Shown: positions 9,335-18,886, numbered from the stretch's first letter. The stretch: 64,000 nt of DNA from Microbacterium binotii (GCF_021398715.1 NZ_CP090347.1:248001-312000), one strand, 5' to 3'. Notes: generated from the sequence alone by a model not told the origin. Numbers and translations are program-made.

Positions 9335-9910
9335 CTAGATGAGCCAGTGGTTCTTCTGCACGATGGGCAGCTTGCGCCACTGGGCGCCGAGGCCCCACGT
9401 TTCGCCGGCCGCAAGTGCGACGAAAACGATGAGCATGAGGGCGTAGATGATGTGGTAGTCGACGACCGGGTTGGTGGAGCCGGTGCCCCAGATCATCGGG
9501 AACTCCGCCATCCACATGAAGAGCATGATCGCGCTGCCGGCGACGGCGGCGACCCGCATCCCGATGCCGAGCATGACGGCCAGTCCCACGCCGAGCATGC
9601 CGGCCATGAACAGCACGTCGGTCAGTGGTGTCGCGATCGCCTGGAAGATCCCCTTGAACGGGCCGCTCACGGCCTCGCTGTTGAGGAAGCCCTGGGCGGG
9701 CGTGCCGCCGTTGATCCAGGCCCGCTCGACCGGAGTGGAGAAGCCCAGGCCGAAGGTCTTGTCGAGGAAGGCCCACAGGAAGATGAAGCCTGTCGCGAAA
9801 CGCGCGATGGCGACGGTGCGTCGAGCCGCGAGGCTGGTGACGACGCTCGCCTCTGCCGTGATCGGCTTGGCAGCGACCTGCGTCCGGACATTTGCGGTGA
9901 TGGTGGCCAT
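9335..9910 (-). CDS. DoxX family membrane protein
   Basis: 191 residues from the ATG at 9910, which has AAAGGAG upstream. After a polar N-terminus of about 35 residues there are four hydrophobic segments: ARFATGFIFLWAFLDKTFGL, VLFMAGMLGVGLAVMLGIGM, AGSAIMLFMWMAEFPMIW and YALMLIVFVALAAGETWGLG. This is the DoxX/DoxD-like layout. Some relatives are quinol-linked or take part in redox stress complexes. The promoter region contains a DevR-like palindrome 108 bases from the start, which suggests control by the neighbouring two-component system. Confidence 0.85.
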   Translation of the reverse strand: MATITANVRTQVAAKPITAEASVVTSLAARRTVAIARFATGFIFLWAFLDKTFGLGFSTPVERAWINGGTPAQGFLNSEAVSGPFKGIFQAIATPLTDVLFMAGMLGVGLAVMLGIGMRVAAVAGSAIMLFMWMAEFPMIWGTGSTNPVVDYHIIYALMLIVFVALAAGETWGLGAQWRKLPIVQKNHWLI

Positions 9911-10017
9911 GAGAGGTGTGCTCCTTTCGATCCCTCGGAGCGGCGGTGTGGGGCCGGAACCTGGGGGCTGTGTGTGTTTGTTGGTTCCACCCTCCTCCGC
10001 TCGGACAGGGGCGGATA

Positions 10018-10031
10018 GGGACCTAGGTCCC
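10018..10031. promoter_or_regulatory. DevR/DosR-box-like palindrome upstream of doxX
   Basis: GGGACCTAGGTCCC is a perfect 14-bp palindrome. It matches the known mycobacterial DosR site core (GGGAC, four central bases, GTCCC). It lies 108 bases upstream of doxX and less than 1 kb from a DevS/DevR-type pair. Binding is inferred from motif likeness and location only. Confidence 0.6.
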
Positions 10032-10048
10032 ACCGTCACGGCCGCCGC

Positions 10049-12430
10049 TCAGAGGAGTCCTGCGGCCGCCAGCTCCGCCCGCAGGATCGGGGCGATCCGC
10101 TCGGCGAAGGGCACGCTGAGGTGCGTCTGGTCGTACTTGACCGGCAGTGCCCCGGCGAATGCCGGGCACACGCCCTCCCAGCAGCTGAACGGCAGCGAGC
10201 TGATCGCGTGATCACCGGATGCGGCGGCCGCCCGCTCGGCCAGCGCCTCCATCTGCTGCCAGGTCGGCGACACCGCGCTCGCGCAGTCGTAGGGCGAGGT
10301 GAGCGGCGAGTAGCAGCGCGCGAGGTCGGCGCCCTCCGGGGGAGGAGCGAGGTGCACGATCCGCCCCGGCGCGCCGTAGCCGGCCGCCTCCGCCTGCTGC
10401 GAGGCGATGAGCGTCTCGGCGCTGAGATCCTGCCCGTCCGGGGTGTGGCCCAGTGTGTACGCGTCGCTCATCACGACGATGCTGGGACTGTCGGCGAGCA
10501 CCATGGCGCGTACGTCGGCTTTGCGCTGCTCGCAGGCCGCCATGACGCCGGCGCCGTCGTTCTGCACCGCCACCTCGGTGAACCGGCAGCCGTACAGCCC
10601 GACGGTCGTGACCCGCATGGTGCCGCCGCTGTCCTCTGCCATCTTCTTGAACGCGGGGGCGTACGCCATGGCGGTCGAGTCGCCGACGAGATAGATGCGG
10701 GTGGCGGCCTGCTCCGAACCCCAACTGCACCGGCCGGCGTCCGGGGTCACGTCGGGAGCGAAGCAGTCCCGTGCCGGATTGTCCGCCGAGCCTCGGGCGA
10801 TCACGGTGTCCAGCGACGGCGAGAGGGCCGGCCATTGCGTGGCGGATGCGGCGGCCGCCAGTTCGTTCTGGATGGCGGCGAGAGGGTCGTCGCCGCCCGC
10901 CTGGGCTTCGGCGGGAGGGGAGAGCGGCCCGATCACCGGCGCGCCGAAGATGCTCTGCGCCACCAGCACGGCCGTCAGGACCGCGATGCCCAGCCCGGAG
11001 GAGGCGAGGACGATCTGCGTTCCGAAGCGGCCACGCCAGGCGCTCCACGCGGACCGACCCTCGTTCTCCTCCTCGGTGGCTACCTCCTCCGTAACGACGA
11101 TCGGTGCCACCACCGGTTCCGGGTCGGGATCGGCGAGCACCGGCTCGATGACGCGGTCGGCGGGGAGAGGTCGCGGCCGGGGCGAGCCGGGGTAGTACCG
11201 GGTGCCCGGCGTCCACCCCGCGGGACGCGTCGCCACGACGCGCGGCTGCGGCACGGCGCGCGGCTGAGCCGAGGCGACTGGCACAACGGCGGCGGTGCGC
11301 GGGGCTGCGACGGGTTCCGACGGCGCGGGCTCGGCCGCATCCGTTGCGCGCGGCAGCAACGGCGCGTACCGCAACGGCTGCTCGACGATGAGATACGTCG
11401 CCAGCGACAGGACCGCGATCGCCCCCAGGGTGAGCCAGAGCGCTTCGTCGCGTCCGGCGAGGACCACCGAGGCGAACACGATGACAGGGAAGTGCCACAG
11501 GTACAGCGAGTACGACATGTCGCCCACGAAGACGCTGAGCGGATTCGTCAGGGGGAACAGGTGACGGTGGCGCGGATCACCGCCGACCCCTCCGGCCAGC
11601 ACGAGCGCCGTCGCCGCGACGGGGAGAGCGGCCCAGGGTGCGGGGAAGCCGCCTGCGGCCGGATCGATCACGGCGAACGCGGCCGCGATACCCGCGAGAC
11701 CGACCCACCCCATGATCCCGCCGACCGGCCGCGGGATGCGCGCGAGCAACGGTGCGGCGACGGCCAGCATCGCGCCCGCACCCAGCTCCCACGCCCGGGT
11801 GAGCGTGGAGAAGTAGGCCACGGTCGCCTCCGACGCCGTCTGCGATGCGGCCCACAGCGCCGAAGCGAGCACGATCGCCCCTGCGATCCCCGCCACCGTC
11901 AGACGGCCACGCCGGCCGCGCCGCGCGGCCGAGGGCAACAGCAGGAGGCTCAGCACCACGACGCCCGGCCAGACCAGATAGAACTGCTCCTCCACCGAGA
12001 GCGACCAGAAGTGCTGCAGGGCGGATGCCGCATCCGTCGCATGGAAGTAGTCGGTGCCCGCCGCGGCGAAGTGCCAGTTCGCTGCGAACAGCGCGGACCA
12101 TGCCGCATCGTGAAGCGTGCGCTCTGCGACGACGACGTTGAACACGATGAAGCCTCCGCCGACGGTGAGGGCGAGGACGACGACGGCCGCGGGCAGCAGG
12201 CGTCGCGCACGCCGCCCGTAGAAGCGGGCGAGACTCACCCGCCCCGTCGCCTCGACCTCGCGCAGCAGCAAGCCGGTGATGAGGAAGCCCGAGATGACGA
12301 AGAACACGTCGACGCCGACGAAGCCCCCGCGGGGCCACCCCGTGGCATGGGCGCCGACGACGGCGAGCACAGCGAGGGCGCGCAGGCCCTGGATGTCTCT
12401 GCGGGATGCGGGGGGAGGAGTGCGGTTCAC
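10049..12430 (-). CDS. acyltransferase-3 / SGNH O-acetyltransferase
   Basis: 793 residues. Residues 1-370 form an acyltransferase-3 membrane domain with about ten helices; it starts RDIQGLRALAVLAVVGAHAT (catalytic-type Arg and His) and contains GVDVFFVISGFLITGLLLRE. A Pro/Ala/Arg-rich linker of about 100 residues follows, then one more helix (IVLASSGLGIAVLTAVLV). An external SGNH domain comes last, with LVGDSTAMAYAPAF as block I and DQTHLSVPFAE holding the Asp and His. Such OafB/OatA-type proteins move acetyl groups across the membrane onto cell-wall or surface glycans. The target glycan is unknown. Start is GTG. Confidence 0.9.
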   Translation of the reverse strand: MNRTPPPASRRDIQGLRALAVLAVVGAHATGWPRGGFVGVDVFFVISGFLITGLLLREVEATGRVSLARFYGRRARRLLPAAVVVLALTVGGGFIVFNVVVAERTLHDAAWSALFAANWHFAAAGTDYFHATDAASALQHFWSLSVEEQFYLVWPGVVVLSLLLLPSAARRGRRGRLTVAGIAGAIVLASALWAASQTASEATVAYFSTLTRAWELGAGAMLAVAAPLLARIPRPVGGIMGWVGLAGIAAAFAVIDPAAGGFPAPWAALPVAATALVLAGGVGGDPRHRHLFPLTNPLSVFVGDMSYSLYLWHFPVIVFASVVLAGRDEALWLTLGAIAVLSLATYLIVEQPLRYAPLLPRATDAAEPAPSEPVAAPRTAAVVPVASAQPRAVPQPRVVATRPAGWTPGTRYYPGSPRPRPLPADRVIEPVLADPDPEPVVAPIVVTEEVATEEENEGRSAWSAWRGRFGTQIVLASSGLGIAVLTAVLVAQSIFGAPVIGPLSPPAEAQAGGDDPLAAIQNELAAAASATQWPALSPSLDTVIARGSADNPARDCFAPDVTPDAGRCSWGSEQAATRIYLVGDSTAMAYAPAFKKMAEDSGGTMRVTTVGLYGCRFTEVAVQNDGAGVMAACEQRKADVRAMVLADSPSIVVMSDAYTLGHTPDGQDLSAETLIASQQAEAAGYGAPGRIVHLAPPPEGADLARCYSPLTSPYDCASAVSPTWQQMEALAERAAAASGDHAISSLPFSCWEGVCPAFAGALPVKYDQTHLSVPFAERIAPILRAELAAAGLL

Positions 12431-12433
12431 GTG

Positions 12434-12459
12434 CTGATTCCGGCGTAAGCCGGAATCAG
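12434..12459. terminator. hairpin downstream of the glutaredoxin gene
   Basis: Perfect 11-bp arms CTGATTCCGGC/GCCGGAATCAG enclose the loop GTAA. It lies 61 bases beyond the glutaredoxin stop and just before the acyltransferase start, both on the minus strand. There is no T-run, so termination is inferred from stem strength. Confidence 0.45.
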
Positions 12460-12520
12460 TGTACGGGGAGCGGTCCCACGCTCTGCGGCGCCGGCATCCC
12501 GTTCAGAGGCGGGGTGCCGC

Positions 12521-12781
12521 TCAGATGATCGACAGCTCGCGCAGCTTCGCGTCGACGTCCGCGTTGGACGGCTCGACGTGGTGGGTCGCGTCGGGGTAGA
12601 CCACGACCGGGATGTTGGTGCGCCCGGAGATCTCCCGGGCCACCTCCGCCGCGGCGGGGTCGGCCTCGAGGTCGACGTAGGTGTATTCCACGCCCAGCTC
12701 GTCGAGCTGAGCCTTCGTGCGGCGGCAGTCGCGGCACCACTCGGCGCCGAACATCGTGATGCCGGATCCCGTTTCGCTCAT
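12521..12781 (-). CDS. glutaredoxin-like (mycoredoxin-type) protein
   Basis: 86 residues. MFGAEWCRDCRRTKAQLDEL places the redox pair as CRDC at the start of helix 1. It continues with a TNIPVVVYPDATH segment carrying the conserved cis-Pro. Mycoredoxins reduce mixed disulfides with mycothiol in actinobacteria. Their usual active site is CGYC or CPWC, so CRDC is less common and could change reactivity. TACCCT lies 7 bases before the start, consistent with a leaderless message. Confidence 0.85.
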   Translation of the reverse strand: MSETGSGITMFGAEWCRDCRRTKAQLDELGVEYTYVDLEADPAAAEVAREISGRTNIPVVVYPDATHHVEPSNADVDAKLRELSII

Positions 12782-12943
12782 GGATTCCAGGGTACGGGTA
12801 AACAGCCCGTGATCGGGTGGTTACGAGTTGGCTAGCGGATTCCTATGCGCAAGCTCAACCCCAGGGAATTGACAACCGGAGCGTGCCAGGATGAGGAATG
12901 TCGCCCGCACTCGGGCGTTCACAGCTTCCATCAGGCGGTGCAC

Positions 12944-14098
12944 ATGCAGGTCACGGTCATCGTCCCCACGTTCAACGAGGCGCCCAATGTGGCGGAGCTC
13001 GTGCGTCGGGTCGCCGCAACCGCGAAGGGCTTCGGCGTCGACATCCTTTTCGTCGACGACAGTACGGACGAGACGCCCGACGTCATCCGACGCGTGGCGG
13101 CCACCGCCAGCATCCCCGTTCGCCTCATCCACCGCGACGACCCCGTGGGGGGTCTGAGCGGAGCCGTCGTCGCCGGTCTGGATGCCGCCCCCAGCGACGT
13201 CTGCATCGTCATGGACGGCGACCTTCAGCACCCGCCGGAGGACATCGCCCGTCTCGTCGGGCGCTACCTGCACGGCGACGTCGATGTGGTGGTGGCGTCG
13301 CGCTACACCGCAGACGGCACGGCGGGCGGTCTCGCCGATCGGTCGCGCGTGATCGTCTCGCGCGGGTCCACCGCCGTGACGAAGGCGATGTTCCCGATCC
13401 GCCTGCGCGAGGTCACCGACCCCATGACCGGGTTCTTCCTCGTGGACCGCCGTGCCATCGATCTCGACCAGCTGCGCCCGCGCGGCTTCAAGATCCTGCT
13501 CGAGATCCTCGCGCGTCGTTCGCTGCGCGTCGCCGAGATTCCGTTCGCGTTCGCCGACCGCTTCGCGGGTGCCTCGAAGGCCTCGTTCTCGCAGGGCATC
13601 TCGTTCCTCGCGCAGCTCGCCATGCTCCGCTTCGGCAAGATGTCCGCCTTCGCGCTCATCGGTGCGCTGGGCGCGGTGGCCAACGTCGCCATCGTGTGGC
13701 TGCTCTCGCACGCCGGTGTCACCGACCTCGCCGCGATGATCATCGCCGCGGAGACGACGATCATCGCGAACTTCCTGCTGCAGGAGCGGTTCGTGTTCCA
13801 GGACATGCGGGAGCAGGCGTCCGGGATCGGCAGCAGGTTCGCGAAGTCGTTCTCGTTCAACAACGTCGAGCTGCTGATCCGCATCCCGATCACGACGCTG
13901 ATGATCTCCACGTGGCACATCTCGGTGGTCATCGCCACCGCGGTGACCCTCGTGGCCGCCTTCGTGGTGCGCTTCCTGTTCCACTCGCTCGTCGTCTACG
14001 CACCCCGCCGCGCCTCGTCGCCGCGCCCGGCGCCCTCGCGCGCCCGCTACTTCGTCGAGGAGATCGACCGTCAGGCGATCTCACCCGGGGAGATCTGA
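12944..14098 (+). CDS. GT2 glycosyltransferase fused to a GtrA-like membrane domain
   Basis: 384 residues from the ATG at 12944; in-frame codons upstream lack the fold. Residues 1-215 are a GT-A domain: VTVIVPTFNEAPNVAELVRR, VDILFVDDSTDETPDV, and the DxD-type motif in VMDGDLQHPPE. It resembles polyprenol-phosphate mannose or glucose synthases. Residues 225-360 are four membrane helices of the GtrA type (ALIGALGAVANVAIVWLLSH, ETTIIANFLLQERFVFQ). Such fusions make polyprenyl-phosphate sugars and move them across the membrane for glycan decoration. The donor sugar is unknown. Confidence 0.88.
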   Translation: MQVTVIVPTFNEAPNVAELVRRVAATAKGFGVDILFVDDSTDETPDVIRRVAATASIPVRLIHRDDPVGGLSGAVVAGLDAAPSDVCIVMDGDLQHPPEDIARLVGRYLHGDVDVVVASRYTADGTAGGLADRSRVIVSRGSTAVTKAMFPIRLREVTDPMTGFFLVDRRAIDLDQLRPRGFKILLEILARRSLRVAEIPFAFADRFAGASKASFSQGISFLAQLAMLRFGKMSAFALIGALGAVANVAIVWLLSHAGVTDLAAMIIAAETTIIANFLLQERFVFQDMREQASGIGSRFAKSFSFNNVELLIRIPITTLMISTWHISVVIATAVTLVAAFVVRFLFHSLVVYAPRRASSPRPAPSRARYFVEEIDRQAISPGEI

Positions 14099-14107
14099 TC
14101 CGCCGGA

Positions 14108-15259
14108 TCAGCCGATCAGGTTGATGAGGTCCTGCAGGCCCATCCCGTAGTTGATCCGCACGGTGGGCAGAGCCAGCTTGTCGGTGCCGGCGTGCACGTA
14201 GCCGGGTTCGATGGTGCGGGCCATCTCGTAGCCGGCCTGGCGCAGGCCCTCTTTGGCCGTGTCGTTGTAGTGGCCGTAGGGGTAGGCCATGACTTGCTTC
14301 ACGCCGAGGACCGCGGCCGAGGCGTTCATGTCGGCGACGATCTGGTCGACCGAGTAGTTGACCATCCGGCCTTTGCCGTTGTCGCCTGCCGTGTGCATGT
14401 CGTGGGTGTGCGAGCGCTGCAGCACGTGGAGGCCCGGTGACGGCGCCTGCCGCGCTCCGGTGATCACGAACGAGGTCGTCAGCACGCCGTACTTCTCGAC
14501 CACGGGAACGGCCAGATCCAGCCAGGTCTGGTCCGCGTCGTCGTCGGTGACGATCACGGATTGGTGGGGCAGGTAGAGCTGACCGTCGATGAAGGCGCTC
14601 AGCTCGTCCCAGGTGGGCAGGTAGAACTGCTTCTCGGCGATGTAGGCCATGTGCGCGTCGAAGTCGTTGATGTACGCGTAGTTGCCCTTCAGCCAGCCGT
14701 CTTCGCCCTCGGGCCGGGTGGTGAACTGGTGATACATGAGGATCGGGACGCCGACGTCCTCACTCGCGACCTCGTCGGGGCTCTTCCACGCGCCGTACAG
14801 CGTGATCTCGTCGTCGGCGCAGGTCACGACGTCAGCGCCGTTCACGCGCGCCGCGATCGTGAAGGCCTGTGCGTCGGCGGGACCGGCGTACCAGCCCGCG
14901 AAGACCGCGCCGTCCCGGCGCGGGATCGGCAGGGAATCGTAGAGAGCGCCCTGCGACTGAAGCTGCGGCGGTTCGGTGATGGCGTCGCCGGCGAAGCTCA
15001 CGGCGCACGCGGCAGGGTCATCGCTGTCGGCGAGCAGTTGCTGGCTCGCGGTGAGCGGGGTGGGGGTGGGAGTGGGCGTCGGCGTCGGTGGGGCTGTCGA
15101 TTGGGCAGCCGGTGACGCTGTCGAGGTCGTTGCGCGCACGACGGCCACGACACCGAGGGCGATCAGGACCACGGCGAGGACGCCGATGGCCGTGACGAGT
15201 GCTCTGCGGCGGCGCAGCACCGAGCGGCGTCCGCGTTGCTGTCGTCTGGTCGTCTCCAT
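14108..15259 (-). CDS. membrane-anchored polysaccharide-deacetylase-like protein
   Basis: 383 residues from the ATG at 15259 (GGGGG upstream). A cationic start and one helix (ALVTAIGVLAVVLIALGVVA) anchor it, followed by a Thr-Pro repeat linker. A module around residues 110-190 ending FTIAARVNGADVVTCADDEI, with FAGWY before it, resembles InlB-type B repeats. The C-terminal part has VGVPILMYHQFTT and a NodB-like region, but the usual TFDD metal motif reads TDDDAD. MAYPYGHYNDTAKEGLRQAG is typical of the family's later motif. It probably acts on an external glycan. Whether it is active is uncertain because of the altered motif. Confidence 0.78.
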   Translation of the reverse strand: METTRRQQRGRRSVLRRRRALVTAIGVLAVVLIALGVVAVVRATTSTASPAAQSTAPPTPTPTPTPTPLTASQQLLADSDDPAACAVSFAGDAITEPPQLQSQGALYDSLPIPRRDGAVFAGWYAGPADAQAFTIAARVNGADVVTCADDEITLYGAWKSPDEVASEDVGVPILMYHQFTTRPEGEDGWLKGNYAYINDFDAHMAYIAEKQFYLPTWDELSAFIDGQLYLPHQSVIVTDDDADQTWLDLAVPVVEKYGVLTTSFVITGARQAPSPGLHVLQRSHTHDMHTAGDNGKGRMVNYSVDQIVADMNASAAVLGVKQVMAYPYGHYNDTAKEGLRQAGYEMARTIEPGYVHAGTDKLALPTVRINYGMGLQDLINLIG

Positions 15260-15435
15260 GAATCCCCCGGTGCCGTGCGGTCGGCTCCCCTTGGCGGCGA
15301 CGACCGCACCGATGCTATCGGGCGAGCCCGGGAACGGATGCCGCGGCCCGCACATACGCGGTTCTAGACTGACCGGACGGCGCCAGAGCCCGCTCGCGAG
15401 CGCCGCATCCTCTCCCCGTCGAGAACGAAGACACG

Positions 15436-17136
15436 ATGCTCCACTCCGCTGCCGGCCGCGCATTCCGCGAGGCCAGGGACTTCCTGCTCGCCCACTCCCA
15501 CGACATCGAGGCCGCGCGCGCCGGGTTCGTCTGGCCCGACGTCGGAGACCACTTCAACTGGGCCGTCGACTGGTTCGACGAGATCGCTCTCGGCAACGAC
15601 CGGCTCGCCTTGCGGGTGCTCGAGGAAGACGGCACCGAGGAATCGCGTACCTATGACGAGATGCGGGTGCGCTCCGACCGCGTCGCGAACTGGCTGCGCG
15701 AGAAGGGCGTGCGCCGCGGTGACGCCGTGATGCTGATGCTCGACAACCGGGTCGAGCTCTGGGAGGCGATGCTCGCGATCATGAAGCTGGGCGCCGTCAT
15801 CCTGCCGACCTCGGTCGTGCTCGGACCCGACGATCTGGCCGAGCGCATCGATCGTGCAGGCGTGCGGGTCGTGATCGCGGATGCGGCGGATGCGGAGAAG
15901 TTCGACGCCCTCGACCCCGGGCTCGTGCGGGTCGTCGTCGGCGGAGACCGGGAGGGCTGGGCTTCGTTCACGGATGCGGACGCCGCATCCGACGAGCGCC
16001 CCGGGGTCGTCGTGGACTCCACCGACACGGCGATCGTGTACTTCACCTCCGGCACGACCTCGCGCCCGAAGATGGTCGAGCACACCCACGTCTCGTATCC
16101 GGTGGGCCACCTCAGCACGATGTACTGGATCGGTGTGCGCCCCGGCGACGTGCACATGACGATCAGCGCGCCCGGCTGGGGCAAGCACGCCTGGAGTCTG
16201 TTCTTCTCGCCGTGGATCGCCGAGGCGACAGTGTTCGTCTACAACTACCGCCGTTTCGACGCGGTGGCGCTCGCCGGCGAGCTCGACCGCGCGGGGGTCC
16301 ACACGTTCTGCGCACCGCCGACCGTGTGGCGAATGCTCATCCAGGCCGATCTCGAGCACAAGCCGCGGGCGCTTCGCGAGCTGCTGTCGGCCGGTGAACC
16401 GCTCAACCCCGAGGTGATCGCCACGATCGAGCGCTGGTGGGGCATCCAGATCCGCGACGGCTACGGGCAGACCGAGCTGACGGCCGTCATCGGCAACACC
16501 CCGGGCGTCGCGCTCAAGCCCGGATCCATGGGACGCGCGCTTCCCGGCGTCGAGATCGTGCTGCTGGACCCGGTCACGGGCGAGGTCGCCGACGAGGGGG
16601 AGATCTGCCTGCCCACGGCGCCGGTGCGGCCGCTGAACCTCACGCCCGGCTACATCGGCGAGCCCGAGCGCACCGCCAAGGTCGAACACGACGGGTACTA
16701 CCACACGAGCGATGTCGCCGTCCGCGACGCCGACGGCTTCCTGACCTTCGTCGGGCGCACGGACGACGTGTTCAAGGCCAGCGACTTCAAGGTGTCGCCG
16801 TTCGAGGTGGAGTCGATCCTGCTCGAGCACGCGGCCGTCGCCGAGGCCGGCGTCGTCGGAGCTCCGGATGCGGTGCGACTGAACGTCGTCAAGGCCTACG
16901 TCGCGCTCGCCGCGGGGGTGGAGCCGGATGCGGCGACCGCGCGCAGCATCCTCGCGCACGCGCGCGAGCACATGCCGCCGTACATGAGAGTGCGCCGCGT
17001 CGAGTTCTTCGAGCTGCCCAAGACGATCTCCGGCAAGATCCGCCGCGTCGAGCTGCGCGAGCGCGAGGAGGCGGCCGGGTCCGAGCGCATCGGCTCCGAG
17101 TTCCGCGAGAGCGACTTCCCCGACCTGAAGGGCTGA
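15436..17136 (+). CDS. AMP-dependent acyl-CoA synthetase
   Basis: 566 residues. The adenylation signatures are in order: YFTSGTTSRPKMVEHTH (P-loop), DGYGQTELTAVIGN, YYHTSDVAVRDADGFLTFVG, GRTDDVFKASDFKVSPFEVE, and the catalytic Lys in KTISGKIRRVELR. The overall sequence resembles medium-chain acyl-CoA synthetases (MACS). The enzyme activates a carboxylic acid as acyl-AMP and then transfers it to CoA. The exact acid is not evident. A TAGACT -10 candidate at 15365-15370 gives a leader of about 60 bases. No partner gene is adjacent, so it may act in general fatty or aromatic acid use. Confidence 0.9.
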   Translation: MLHSAAGRAFREARDFLLAHSHDIEAARAGFVWPDVGDHFNWAVDWFDEIALGNDRLALRVLEEDGTEESRTYDEMRVRSDRVANWLREKGVRRGDAVMLMLDNRVELWEAMLAIMKLGAVILPTSVVLGPDDLAERIDRAGVRVVIADAADAEKFDALDPGLVRVVVGGDREGWASFTDADAASDERPGVVVDSTDTAIVYFTSGTTSRPKMVEHTHVSYPVGHLSTMYWIGVRPGDVHMTISAPGWGKHAWSLFFSPWIAEATVFVYNYRRFDAVALAGELDRAGVHTFCAPPTVWRMLIQADLEHKPRALRELLSAGEPLNPEVIATIERWWGIQIRDGYGQTELTAVIGNTPGVALKPGSMGRALPGVEIVLLDPVTGEVADEGEICLPTAPVRPLNLTPGYIGEPERTAKVEHDGYYHTSDVAVRDADGFLTFVGRTDDVFKASDFKVSPFEVESILLEHAAVAEAGVVGAPDAVRLNVVKAYVALAAGVEPDAATARSILAHAREHMPPYMRVRRVEFFELPKTISGKIRRVELREREEAAGSERIGSEFRESDFPDLKG

Positions 17137-17205
17137 CGCCCGACCGGTCCACGCAGAGCCGGGTGGACCGGAGCCGGCGCGCCGGTGCGTGGGTAGCGTG
17201 GCACC

Positions 17206-18036
17206 GTGAGTGAGATCGAGCACTGGACCGCCTTCTCCGACGACCCCGCGGGCGGCAACCCGGCCGGAGTCGTGCGCGCCGCCGAGGGGTGGAGCGACGA
17301 GCGGATGCAACGCACCGCTGCCGACCTCGGGTACGCCGAGTCCGCGTTCGCGACCACCGATGAGGACGGTACCCGCCGGATCCGCTACTTCTCTCCGATC
17401 GCCGAAGTGCCCTTCTGCGGGCACGCGACGGTCGCCACGGCCGCGGCGCTCGCGGAGCGCGAGGGCGACGGTCGATTCGTGTTCGAGACCGCGGTGGGCG
17501 GAATCGAGATCGAGACACGTTCGGACGACCAGGGGCGCCTCGTGTCGTTCACGAGCGTCGAACCGGATGCCGCGGAGCTGACGCCGGAGACGCGGGACGA
17601 GCTCATGGCTCTTCTGGGGATCGATCGGGATGCGCTGCATCCGTCGTATCCGCCCGCTCTCGCGTACGGCGGGAACTGGCATCCGCTGATCGTGCTCGCC
17701 GAGCGTTCGGTGTTCGACGCGTTCACGTTCGACCCCGGCGCCGCGCGCCGCCTGCTCGACGAGAACGGATGGCCCGCCACGATCATCGTGCTCTGGCCCG
17801 AGAGCGACACTCTCTGGCACGCGCGCAACATCTTCCCCGTCGGCACGGTCGCCGAGGATCCCGCCACGGGTGCTGCCGCCGCGGCCACGGGCGGATACCT
17901 GCGCAGCCGCGGCCTCGCGCCGCGGCGCATCCGGATACGGCAGGGCGCACACGTGGGGCGGCCGAGCGTGCTCGATGTGGACGTGACCGAGACGGGCGGA
18001 ATCGTGGTCTCCGGGAGGGCCGTGCGCATCCGCTAG
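17206..18036 (+). CDS. PhzF family isomerase/epimerase-like protein
   Basis: 276 residues. Family motifs: FSDDPAGGNPAGVV at the start, the catalytic-type Glu in LGYAESAFA, VPFCGHATVATAAAL, and late DPATGAAAAATGGYLRSRG. PhzF proteins have a diaminopimelate-epimerase-like double fold; most members outside phenazine clusters have unknown substrates. No phenazine genes are present, so a role in phenazine synthesis is not supported. The GTG start has TAGCGT exactly 6 bases upstream, consistent with a leaderless transcript. Confidence 0.9.
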   Translation: MSEIEHWTAFSDDPAGGNPAGVVRAAEGWSDERMQRTAADLGYAESAFATTDEDGTRRIRYFSPIAEVPFCGHATVATAAALAEREGDGRFVFETAVGGIEIETRSDDQGRLVSFTSVEPDAAELTPETRDELMALLGIDRDALHPSYPPALAYGGNWHPLIVLAERSVFDAFTFDPGAARRLLDENGWPATIIVLWPESDTLWHARNIFPVGTVAEDPATGAAAAATGGYLRSRGLAPRRIRIRQGAHVGRPSVLDVDVTETGGIVVSGRAVRIR

Positions 18037-18171
18037 AAATTCTTCCCATCCGTTTCACGGGGCACGCCGAACAGATGATGTACGCCGCAAGAGTGCGGCG
18101 GCCTCGCTCCCGGCACCGGGGCGTGTTCTGAACGAGTCGGCACACAGCGACTCTCTGATTCGGAGGACATC

Positions 18172-18828
18172 ATGCGCACCAACAAGAAGCACCTGTTCGG
18201 CGGCCTCACCCTTCTCGCCGTCGCCGGGTTCGCACTCGCCGGCTGTGCGGGCGGATCTGCCGGTACGTCCGAGAGCACCATGGCGCCCGAGACCTCGACG
18301 GCGGCTCCGATGCCCAGCGAGACGATGGATGCAGCATCCGACCTCGTCGGGGCCGGCTGCGCCGACTATGCCGCGATGGTTCCCAGCGGCGCAGGCTCGG
18401 TCGAGGGCATGTCGCTCGACCCGGTCGCGACGGCCGCATCCAACAACCCCCTGCTCACCACCCTCGTGGCGGCCGTCAGCGGCCAGCTGAACCCCGACGT
18501 GAACCTCGTCGACACGCTCAACGGCAGCCAGTTCACCGTCTTCGCTCCCGTGGATGAGGCCTTCGGCAAGATCGACGCCGCGACCATCGACTCGCTGAAG
18601 ACCGACAGCGCGGCGCTCACCAAGATCCTCACCTACCACGTGGTCCCCGGCCAGATCGCCCCGGACGCGATCGACGGCACGCACACCACGGTCGAGGGTC
18701 AGGACGTGACGGTGACCGGCAGCGGTGACAACATCATGGTCAACGACGCCAAGGTCATCTGCGGTGGCGTGAAGACCAAGAACGCGACCGTGTACCTCAT
18801 CGACTCGGTGCTGATGCCCCCCATGTAA
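18172..18828 (+). CDS. fasciclin-domain lipoprotein
   Basis: 218 residues, with CGGAGGAC before the ATG. A signal peptide ends in a lipobox (ALAGC, Cys about residue 24). A Ser/Thr/Ala-rich linker follows, then one FAS1 domain of about 135 residues: [54 protein letters not shown] and [20 protein letters not shown]. This is the layout of the MPT70/MPT83 group, which are surface-exposed and adhesion-linked. A small hairpin (18849-18866) separates it from the membrane oxidoreductase gene downstream. Confidence 0.93.
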   Translation: MRTNKKHLFGGLTLLAVAGFALAGCAGGSAGTSESTMAPETSTAAPMPSETMDAASDLVGAGCADYAAMVPSGAGSVEGMSLDPVATAASNNPLLTTLVAAVSGQLNPDVNLVDTLNGSQFTVFAPVDEAFGKIDAATIDSLKTDSAALTKILTYHVVPGQIAPDAIDGTHTTVEGQDVTVTGSGDNIMVNDAKVICGGVKTKNATVYLIDSVLMPPM

Positions 18829-18886
18829 TTCCTGAACACTGACGACACTCCGGCGTGACCGCCGGACCGGCGAGCGGAGACCGACC

